From an uncultured Verrucomicrobia subdivision 3 bacterium (GTDB taxonomy: Bacteria; Verrucomicrobiota; Verrucomicrobiia; Limisphaerales; UBA11358): a DNA stretch of 13,866 bases. Each line of letters starts with the position of its first letter. Within the stretch, counting starts at the first letter, position 1. The notes beneath the pieces are model-generated. The model was not told where the DNA came from and did no database searches. It saw only the letters and a program-made list of their open reading frames with translations. Below, one piece after another: positions 1 to 5,263 of the stretch. The stretch lies in the NCBI GenBank assembly GCA_903861445.1, contig CAIOUK010000041.1:1-13866 (forward strand), read 5' to 3'. The translations under genes were made by a program, and so were the position numbers.

Positions 1-141
1 GGCTCGCTACCCGGTTCTGCTCGTTTTAACTTGCAGCAAAAATCCCTTGATTGAAAAACCAGAAATGATATGAATCCCTTACTTCAGAGTGGCCGGTTTT
101 GAATCGCTCACCTCTGGCCGGTTTTCATCCGCTCGGTGACA
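1..141. mobile_element. Probable end of an IS21-like insertion element
   Basis: Two near-identical 25-bp units follow each other (90-114 and 115-139). Each begins TGGCCGGTTTT and continues with a variant of ATCGCTC. The block ends GGTGACA at 135-141, so the opposite strand starts TGTCACCGAGC. Repeated sub-terminal motifs and 5'-TG...CA-3' termini are the usual end architecture of IS21-family elements. No transposase is visible. One reading frame is open from base 1 to a TGA at 52-54, which could be the tail of a gene, but 17 residues are too few to identify. The family call is inference from end structure alone; a decayed end or an unrelated repeat is possible. Confidence 0.35.
90..139. repeat. 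Two tandem 25-bp repeats (TGGCCGGTTTT...CGCTC)
   Basis: Units lie at 90-114 and 115-139. The first 11 bases are identical, and the following segment is GAATCGCTC in one and CATCCGCTC in the other. The tails differ (ACCTC versus GGTGA). They are probably transposase-binding repeats at an insertion element end. Confidence 0.6.
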
Positions 142-147
142 AAATAG

Positions 148-175
148 GAAAGGCGACTCGCAAAAGTCGCCTTTC
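148..175 (-). terminator. Perfect 11-bp stem-loop, terminator-like on the minus strand
   Basis: GAAAGGCGACT (148-158) pairs perfectly with AGTCGCCTTTC (165-175) around a 6-base loop. Read on the minus strand the stem is followed by a T-rich stretch (CTATTTTG). On the plus strand the T-run is short. It would suit transcription coming leftward from the region of the 437-607 gene, or it may be the terminator of an older gene interrupted by the adjacent insertion. Confidence 0.5.
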
Positions 176-436
176 ATAACCGATTCGCTAGGGTTAGCCA
201 GCTACCGTGATCGCTATAAACTCACAGTAGTCAACTTCCCCAAAGCGAGTCAAGAAATAGTCATCCAAGAAAACACCAATTATGACTAAACGGAAACTCG
301 CGCCCAAATACGGGCGACTAACGAGCTTTGTGCCGGTGAAACGCCCATCGCATTTCTGCAATGGATTCGTTCGCAAGCCGTGCAAAGCTATAATGCGGAG
401 CTAGTCGGGCAGCCCTGTCGGGTAAAACCGGCAGGG
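176..436. other. Stretch without a convincing gene; one hairpin
   Basis: Short open frames exist here on both strands: minus 194-385 (63 codons) and plus 282-404 (40 codons). Neither has a recognisable motif. A TATAAT hexamer occurs at 389-394 on the plus strand without a good -35 partner. An 11-bp stem (AGCCCTGTCGG at 411-421, CCGGCAGGGCT at 428-438, one G-T pair) overlaps the end of the leftward 437-607 gene. It has no T-run on either strand, so it could be an mRNA 3'-end structure or part of an element boundary. I see nothing else. Confidence 0.4.
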
Positions 437-607
437 CTATCTAGCGGCGGAAAGCAGGGTTTTCCTAATCCACTCGGATTTGCCCATGTTTTCGCGCTTC
501 ACGGCGGCATGGACTTTCTTTGCTTCATCCGGCGCGAACTTCGCGCCGAGCAAAACGTCTTTGACCACGCCTTTTGGCAGCTTTGGACGACCCATTTTAG
601 GTTTCAT
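437..607 (-). CDS. Small ribbon-helix-helix (CopG/MobC-like) DNA-binding protein
   Basis: This is a 56-residue protein, read by hand from the minus strand (ATG at 607-605, TAG at 439-437). It begins MKPKMGRPKLPKG. It then has a short strand-like segment (VKDVLLGAKF, about 15-24), a helix (PDEAKKVHAAVKREN, 26-40) and a second helix with the SEWIRKTLL signature (44-52). GRP.LP.G followed by a strand, two helices and 'S.WIR..L' is the pattern of small RHH proteins of the CopG/MobC type, which bind DNA as dimers through the strand. It is divergent from the transposase at 667, with 59 bp between the start codons holding two 17-bp direct repeats. It is therefore inferred to repress its own and the transposase promoter. 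An antitoxin role is an alternative, but no toxin gene is seen beside it. M5 (595-593) is a possible alternative start. Confidence 0.72.
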   Translation of the reverse strand: MKPKMGRPKLPKGVVKDVLLGAKFAPDEAKKVHAAVKRENMGKSEWIRKTLLSAAR

Positions 608-611
608 ACAT

Positions 612-662
612 TTCGTTTAACTTTTAGTTTGACACTAGCATACTATTCGTTTAACCTTTAGT
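612..662. promoter_or_regulatory. Pair of 17-bp direct repeats, candidate RHH operator, with TTGACA box
   Basis: TTCGTTTAACTTTTAGT (612-628) recurs as TTCGTTTAACCTTTAGT (646-662): 16 of 17 bases identical, start-to-start distance 34 bp. They fill the divergent gap between the RHH gene (start 607) and the transposase gene (start 667). RHH repressors commonly bind repeated sites next to their own promoter. A TTGACA hexamer sits between them (629-634); with a 17-bp spacer the -10 would be the weak TAACCT (652-657), inside the second repeat. Operator function is inferred; the repeats are seen directly. Confidence 0.55.
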
Positions 663-666
663 CAAG

Positions 667-1617
667 ATGAAAGCAAAACTTAACGACGAGGAATTGAATC
701 TGGTTTCACTGGCGAAGAAATACTCCAATGAAAACCGGGCGCGGAAACTTTTTGAGCAGTTGCGTTGGCCGGGCGGCAAGCCGGTTTGTCCGCATTGCCA
801 GAATGACGGCACGGCCAAAACCATTTCCAAGCTGACAGCCAAAGCGGGCAGTCATAGCTCTGTCCGCAAGGGTGTTTATTTCTGCGGCGCGTGCCGCAAG
901 CCATTTAGCGCAACGGTCGGCACGGTGTTTGAAGATTCTCACGTCCCGCTTTCAAAAATCTTGATGGCAATTTTCATTCTGTGTTCGTCCAAAAAATCAA
1001 TTAGCGCAATGCAGTTGCGGCGGATGCTCAAAACCACTTATCGCACGGCGTGGTTTCTCGCCCACAGAATACGTCACGCAATGGGAGCGGATTTGAAAAC
1101 GGCAAAGCTGTTAGACAACACTTGCGAAGCGGATGAAACATTCATGCCTAACTTTGAAAGACCGGACAAAAAGACCATTGTTGCTCTGATTGTCGAGCGC
1201 AACGGGGAAGCGCGCACGCGGGTTATTCCGAGCGTGACAGCGAAAAACGTCGGTGATTTCATGGCCGCTGCTGCCCGCAAGACCGCGATTGTGAACACAG
1301 ACGAACATCCGTCCTACAAATTGGCTTTGAAGGGGCAAGACCGTCACCAGCGCGTAAATCACTCGAAATACGAATACGCGCGGAAAAATCAAGACGGCTC
1401 GGTTAGCCATGTGAACACTTGCGAGTCATTTTTCAGTCTGCTAAAGCGTGGGGTGTTCGGCGCGTGGCATTGTATCTCTGCCGAGCATCTTGCCAAATAC
1501 GCCAGCGAGTTTGAATTTCGCTGGAATACCCGCAAAAGCACAGACGGGGAACGCATGGTTGCGTTTGTGCCGATGATAGCCGGAAAGCGGCTCATGTATC
1601 GCCAGCCCGCGAACTGA
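667..1617 (+). CDS. IS1595/ISXO2-family transposase
   Basis: 316 residues. The N-terminus (about 30-85) is a zinc ribbon: C41PHC44 and C73GAC76. It is followed by the helical segment 'TVFEDSHVPLSKILMAIF' and 'KTTYRTAWFLAHRIRHAM' (122-139), typical of this family. The catalytic RNase-H-fold domain shows D156 in EADET, D212 in NTDEH and N250/E253 in VNTCESFFSLLKRG, then the closing FRWNTRK (284-290). These match the ISXO2-like DDE domain of the IS1595 family. The stretch after D156 runs straight into 'MPNFERPDKKTIVALIVERNG' without the GGK-rich linker usual in relatives, so it is a divergent member. Length is normal and the frame is intact. ATG at 667 follows the candidate operator closely. Terminal inverted repeats could not be defined, so activity is uncertain. 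Confidence 0.9.
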   Translation: MKAKLNDEELNLVSLAKKYSNENRARKLFEQLRWPGGKPVCPHCQNDGTAKTISKLTAKAGSHSSVRKGVYFCGACRKPFSATVGTVFEDSHVPLSKILMAIFILCSSKKSISAMQLRRMLKTTYRTAWFLAHRIRHAMGADLKTAKLLDNTCEADETFMPNFERPDKKTIVALIVERNGEARTRVIPSVTAKNVGDFMAAAARKTAIVNTDEHPSYKLALKGQDRHQRVNHSKYEYARKNQDGSVSHVNTCESFFSLLKRGVFGAWHCISAEHLAKYASEFEFRWNTRKSTDGERMVAFVPMIAGKRLMYRQPAN

Positions 1618-1623
1618 AAAGAT

Positions 1624-1938
1624 TTGCAGTCAGGCGGCAAACAAGTCGCTTGGCTGGTAAATCCTAAATCAAAGCGTCGGCCAATTCACAAACGGCGTCT
1701 AACGCGCCGCAATCGAAATGCCAGACGGTATTTCCGGCGACTCCGCAAACGCGCTTATCTGGCGATCTGGCGGCAACGGCTGCGACTACAAAGCCGTTGC
1801 CATGAATGTGGGGGAAAATCTGACTTCAACGCCAAGAAAGGCAAACCGTTTTACTATTGCCAGACTTGCCGCGACAAAATGCGCGAATGGCACAAGCTGA
1901 TTATGCGGAGACGCAGAGCGAACGGGCTTTCAAAATAA
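1624..1938 (+). CDS. Small basic zinc-ribbon protein, in frame behind the transposase
   Basis: 104 residues if started at TTG 1624. The first ~55 residues are extremely rich in Arg/Lys (KSKRRPIHKRRLTRRNRNARRYFRRLRKRA). A four-cysteine zinc ribbon follows, C59HEC62 and C79QTC82, then a basic helix. It is probably nucleic-acid binding; no named family is recognised. It lies in exactly the same reading frame as the transposase, separated only by TGA (1615-1617) and two codons, and its first in-frame ATG is far inside, at residue 86. It is therefore translated either from the TTG by coupling or as a readthrough tail of the transposase. It may be an accessory or passenger gene of the element. The open frame and cysteine spacing make a real protein likely. 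Confidence 0.6.
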   Translation: MQSGGKQVAWLVNPKSKRRPIHKRRLTRRNRNARRYFRRLRKRAYLAIWRQRLRLQSRCHECGGKSDFNAKKGKPFYYCQTCRDKMREWHKLIMRRRRANGLSK

Positions 1939-1997
1939 ACGAATCATTCAGCCGCTTTAGGTTGTCGAGTGGTTGCTAACGTGAAAGGCACACTCCC

Positions 1998-2053
1998 GCG
2001 GTTTGAAAAATGTCCCCAACGGGTTGGTCGGGCAAAATCGGGGTTTCAACCGC
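1998..2053. repeat. Imperfect inverted repeat in the deoC leader
   Basis: GCGGTTTGAAA (1998-2008) pairs with TTTCAACCGC (2044-2053), leaving one unpaired base. CCCC (2014-2017) can then pair with GGGG (2040-2043), and CCAAC/GTTGG lies inside (2016-2025). This makes a long interrupted hairpin ending 26 bp before the deoC start. It could be a leader structure or a dispersed intergenic repeat. No T-run follows, so a simple terminator is unlikely. Confidence 0.35.
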
Positions 2054-2079
2054 TTGGCCGCTGTGGTTAAACTGCGCGG

Positions 2080-2766
2080 GTGAACACGACTGAATTTACG
2101 CCCGCCCAACTCGCCGCCTACATTGACCACACGCTGCTCAAGCCCGACGCCAGCGCCGCGCAGATCGAACAGCTTTGCGCCGAGGCGCGGGAATACAATT
2201 TTTTCTCCGTCTGCGTCAACGGCGCGTGGGTTGCGGCGGCGCGGCATTGGCTCGACGGCTCGGACGTGAAGGTGGTCAGCGTGGTCGGCTTCCCGCTCGG
2301 CGCGATGGCCAGCGACGTGAAGCGTTACGAGACTGAAGTGGCGATTGATGACGGCGCGCACGAGCTTGACGTGGTGCTGAACGTCGCGCGGCTCAAGGCG
2401 GGTGATGATAAATATGTTTTTCGCGAACTCTGCGATGTGGTTGAGGCCGCCGACGAACGCACGGTGAAAGTGATTTTGGAAACCTGCTTGTTGACGGATG
2501 AAGAGAAAATTCGCGCCTGCAAACTGGTTGTGGAAAGCGGCGCGCAGTTTGTGAAAACGTCCACCGGCTTCAGCACCGCCGGCGCGACGGTGGCGGATGT
2601 GAAACTCATGCGCGAAACCGTCGGCTCGAAATTTGGCGTGAAAGCTTCCGGCGGCGTGCGCGACGCGCAGACCGCGCTGGCGATGATTACGTCCGGGGCG
2701 ACGCGGCTTGGAACTTCCAACGGAATCGCGATGGTGAAAGGTTTGACCGGCGGCGGAGCTTATTGA
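2080..2766 (+). CDS. deoC: Deoxyribose-phosphate aldolase
   Basis: 228 residues, a class I aldolase of TIM-barrel fold. It cleaves 2-deoxy-D-ribose 5-phosphate to glyceraldehyde 3-phosphate and acetaldehyde in cytosolic deoxynucleoside catabolism. Family blocks are all present: YIDHTLLKPDA (14-24), VSVVGFPLGA (66-75), DGAHELDVVLN (91-101), FVKTSTGFSTAGAT (157-170), VKASGGVRD (187-195) and TRLGTSNG (208-215). By alignment with the E. coli enzyme, K159 should be the Schiff-base lysine, with D97 and K188 as the proton-relay residues. The start is GTG at 2080; the hydrophobic YIDHTLL block then begins at the usual distance. The final 7 bp overlap the end of the convergent glycosyltransferase gene. 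No other nucleoside-catabolism gene is nearby, so it looks like a stand-alone housekeeping gene. Confidence 0.95.
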   Translation: MNTTEFTPAQLAAYIDHTLLKPDASAAQIEQLCAEAREYNFFSVCVNGAWVAAARHWLDGSDVKVVSVVGFPLGAMASDVKRYETEVAIDDGAHELDVVLNVARLKAGDDKYVFRELCDVVEAADERTVKVILETCLLTDEEKIRACKLVVESGAQFVKTSTGFSTAGATVADVKLMRETVGSKFGVKASGGVRDAQTALAMITSGATRLGTSNGIAMVKGLTGGGAY

Positions 2767-4259
2767 GGAATTTGATTTGCTGATGAGCTTTGGGCGTTGG
2801 AAAACCGTGGTGGCTGGCCCGAGTGGCTTTCCCAAGCGGTGAAGGCTTTGACCCAGGCTTCGGTCACAAGTTCAGCCAAAATTCGAATGGTTTTCTCATC
2901 CAGTTGCGGCGGTGCATCGGGCAGCGTATCGGATGGCGGGGCAGAAAATTCAAGATAGCAATTCTGGCCGGGCAGATTTTGCGGGAAGATCCTACCAAGC
3001 TGTGAATCGTTGCCGGACTTTTGCCAATTCTTTTCGGTGTCTGCGAGTCGGATTTTCAGGCCGGTAAAACCCAGCTTGAGCGCCACAAAAACCGTGTCTT
3101 CAAAAAGCGCATCCAAATTTGGACAGCGTGCGCCTTCCAGCATGAGCCAGCGGGTTTGGGCGAGGGCGTATTGAATTTCCGCGCGGCGGGCCATGGAGTT
3201 GCCGAGCACACGACCCACCGAAAACCATTCCCGGCTGAAGCGCAGCCGGCCGGCCGCAATCAGGACAAACAAAAGGCCAAACCCAAACAGGATGGGCAGT
3301 TGCGCGCCGTGGCTCCAGAAAGCCGCCAGTCCCAGAAAAAGAAAAAAGGCGGTGAACATGTAGGATCCCAAGACCAGACGCCGCCGGGAAATGCCTTCTG
3401 ACAATAAGCGGTGGTGAATGTGTTTTCGGTCGGCGCGAAACAGCGGCAGTCCGTGTAGGCCGCGGCGCAATATGGCCACGCTGGTGTCCAGAATCGGCAG
3501 GGCCAGCGCAAAGAGTGGCGCAATCAAGGCCGCGATAATGGTGCCTTTCTGCGAACTGACAATGGTGAGGCAGGCAATGAGGAAGCCGAGGGAATAAGCG
3601 CCACCATCGCCCATGTAAATTTTGGCGGGCGGAAAGTTAAACCACAGAAATCCCAGCAGCGCGCCAATCAGGCCGGCGGCTAGATAGGAAACGCAATTAC
3701 CGCTGCCGACGATGGTCAATAGAATCATCAGCATCAGGCCGATGCCGCCGGCAAGGCCGTCCACGCCGTCAATCAAGTTGATTAAATTGGTGATGGCCAC
3801 CAGCCACAGCACCGTCACCGGCCAGGCCCAAAGCCCCAGCTTCACAACTTCCAAATGGGCGAATGGGAGGGAGAGGTTTTCGATACTGATACCGCCCCAG
3901 TAGGCCGTGCTGGCAATGAGAATTTGACCCAGCAATTTGCGTTTGGCCCCGAGGGCGCGCAAATCGTCCCACAAGCCCAAAGTGAACATGGCCATGGTCA
4001 AGGTGACCACGAGCCGGCACGTTATTTTATCATCTGCGGTAAAGGAGCCGCATAGGTAAATGGCGGCGGTGATCAGCAAGCCCACGGCCAGTCCGATTCC
4101 GCCCAAACGGGGTATGTTTTTCCCGTTCTGATGATGCAATTCCGCCGACCGGCCCGCCGTCTTGCGGTTTTGAGCCAGTCTGATAGTCAGAAAAGTCACC
4201 ACGAACGTCGCCAAAAAACTCAAGACCCCCGCTGACAATAAAAGGCTTAATTTACTCAT
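2760..4259 (-). CDS. WecA/MraY-family undecaprenyl-phosphate sugar-1-phosphate transferase with extra C-terminal domain
   Basis: 499 residues, an integral inner-membrane enzyme predicted to move a HexNAc-1-phosphate from a UDP-sugar to undecaprenyl phosphate, the first step of polysaccharide assembly. Diagnostic motifs: IPRLGG (49-54), GLWDD (95-99, the Asp pair that coordinates Mg2+), NLIDGVDGLAGG (161-172), YMGDGGAYSLG (215-225) and RKHIHHRLL (278-286). About ten or eleven hydrophobic spans lie between residues 4 and 336. WecA-type enzymes usually stop near 320-370 residues. Here a soluble tail of about 160 residues (340-499) follows, probably cytosolic, which I cannot assign. The HIHHRL motif points to the WecA/TagO branch rather than MraY. 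It is divergent from the PEP-CTERM gene and opens the exopolysaccharide region, so EPS initiation is the likely role; O-antigen or enterobacterial-common-antigen-like roles are alternatives. Confidence 0.9.
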   Translation of the reverse strand: MSKLSLLLSAGVLSFLATFVVTFLTIRLAQNRKTAGRSAELHHQNGKNIPRLGGIGLAVGLLITAAIYLCGSFTADDKITCRLVVTLTMAMFTLGLWDDLRALGAKRKLLGQILIASTAYWGGISIENLSLPFAHLEVVKLGLWAWPVTVLWLVAITNLINLIDGVDGLAGGIGLMLMILLTIVGSGNCVSYLAAGLIGALLGFLWFNFPPAKIYMGDGGAYSLGFLIACLTIVSSQKGTIIAALIAPLFALALPILDTSVAILRRGLHGLPLFRADRKHIHHRLLSEGISRRRLVLGSYMFTAFFLFLGLAAFWSHGAQLPILFGFGLLFVLIAAGRLRFSREWFSVGRVLGNSMARRAEIQYALAQTRWLMLEGARCPNLDALFEDTVFVALKLGFTGLKIRLADTEKNWQKSGNDSQLGRIFPQNLPGQNCYLEFSAPPSDTLPDAPPQLDEKTIRILAELVTEAWVKAFTAWESHSGQPPRFSNAQSSSANQIPQ

Positions 4260-4418
4260 GCTTTAGGAAATTCAGAGGCTTGTTTTCAGACAATAAGCCT
4301 CGATCGGGACGGGAACAAGTATTTTTACCGGGGAGTTTTATAACTTGACAGCCTTGCGTTTTATATCGAACTTAAACCCTGTAGCACCGCACCTTTTGGA
4401 ATCAGTTGAACCGCATTT

Positions 4419-5186
4419 ATGAAGTCAAAAGTTTTAATCAAATTGTTTTTAGCAACCGTGGTTGGGCTGTGCGTGGTTTTTTCGGCAGCGGCGCAGACGA
4501 CGGGGACGGTTTATGACAATTCGTCTAATGATCAAGGCAGCAATTTAATTCTGACCAACAATCAGATCATTGGCGTGGAAATTCTGCCGGACGCAACGGC
4601 TGCAAGTTCCTATCCCTACTTGTGGTCGTTCAGTTTTGAATTATACGGAGCCAATGCCGGCCATTATTGGACTTTCAGTGGTGCCGTTCAGGGTGATGTT
4701 TCCTTCTACTTGAACACGGGCGTAGGTGGTTCTCCTGCCAGCACGCCATTTTATAACAGCGGCTGGTTTTCGGTAAACATGCCGGATCCTCTATTATCAA
4801 ATATCGGTGTGGGGACAATCGGTTTTGCGTGGCAGGATATTTATTCATCTACGCTGCCGGGCGCTTTGAATATGCCCACGACCTTGACTCTGCCAAATGA
4901 TTTTACAGTGGTGTTTAGTTTTTCAGGCTTGGACGTTGCTGGAGGTGATGTGCTGGGGTTGGCCAATTTTCAGCCGCAAACGCTCGGGACTAATTACGGT
5001 GATTATTGGAGTTGGAATGGAAACAGTTGGGATGACATTTCTGTCTTGAGCACGAATTCCACCCCCACCAGCGTAGGCATGCAGTTCGTCGGTTCGGCCA
5101 CCGAAGCGCCGGAACCGTCCACCTTGGCGTTGGGTGCGCTCGGCGGTTTGTTGATGACTCACCTGCTTCGCCGCCGCAAGGTGTGA
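4419..5186 (+). CDS. Secreted PEP-CTERM sorting-domain protein
   Basis: 255 residues. The N-terminal signal peptide MKSKVLIKLFLATVVGLCVVFSAAA (1-25) ends in an AAA|Q-type cleavage site. The body (26-228) is low in Lys/Arg and rich in Ser, Gly, Asn, Trp and aromatic residues, like surface-exposed PEP-CTERM substrates. The C-terminus has the tripartite sorting signal: P231-E-P-S-T, a hydrophobic segment LALGALGGLLMTHLL, then RRRK at 251-254. Exosortases recognise this signal, cleave near PEP and release or modify the protein at the surface. The central domain is not recognised. A TTGACA (4345-4350) lies upstream, but its nearest -10-like box is spaced too closely for a standard promoter. No Shine-Dalgarno is seen before the ATG. 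A strong hairpin follows 16 bp after the stop. Confidence 0.88.
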   Translation: MKSKVLIKLFLATVVGLCVVFSAAAQTTGTVYDNSSNDQGSNLILTNNQIIGVEILPDATAASSYPYLWSFSFELYGANAGHYWTFSGAVQGDVSFYLNTGVGGSPASTPFYNSGWFSVNMPDPLLSNIGVGTIGFAWQDIYSSTLPGALNMPTTLTLPNDFTVVFSFSGLDVAGGDVLGLANFQPQTLGTNYGDYWSWNGNSWDDISVLSTNSTPTSVGMQFVGSATEAPEPSTLALGALGGLLMTHLLRRRKV

Positions 5187-5202
5187 GTTGCCTTTAATTT
5201 CT

Positions 5203-5234
5203 AAAAAAGACCCGCTCCATGGCGGGTCTTTTTT
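5203..5234. terminator. Bidirectional intrinsic terminator
   Basis: AAAAAAGACCCGC (5203-5215) pairs perfectly with GCGGGTCTTTTTT (5222-5234): a 13-bp stem with a 6-base loop, an A-run on one side and a T-run on the other. It lies between two convergent genes (stop at 5186 on plus, stop at 5264 on minus) and can end transcription from both. Confidence 0.9.
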
Positions 5235-5263
5235 TATGCAATAAACAAAAGAAACAGTTGGCG

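Larger units (their letters stand above)
645..1944 (+). mobile_element. Possible IS1595-type element core (boundaries uncertain)
   Basis: This covers the transposase and zinc-ribbon ORFs. ATTCGTTTA (645-653) is matched by its exact reverse complement TAAACGAAT (1936-1944) just after the second ORF, the only inverted match I found flanking the pair. Outside these 9 bases the similarity fades, and no target-site duplication is evident. The true element may extend left to include the RHH gene (437-607). The span is a working guess. Confidence 0.25.

Noticed and set aside
194..404. Two short frames (minus 194-385, plus 282-404) as possible genes
   Set aside because: No motif, signal peptide or convincing start context is visible. 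The hairpin at 148-175 would suit the minus frame, but that alone is not enough.
380..661. Plus-strand open frame of 93 codons ahead of the transposase
   Set aside because: It lies antisense to the RHH gene, which has clear family motifs, and its own product has none.
1957..2835. Long minus-strand open frame (292 codons) opposite deoC
   Set aside because: It is antisense to an unmistakable deoC. Its translation is rich in His/Arg with no domain, as expected from the reverse strand of a GC-rich gene.
4345..4368. TTGACA followed by TATATC as the promoter of the PEP-CTERM gene
   Set aside because: The spacer is only 12 bases, too short for a normal sigma-70 promoter.
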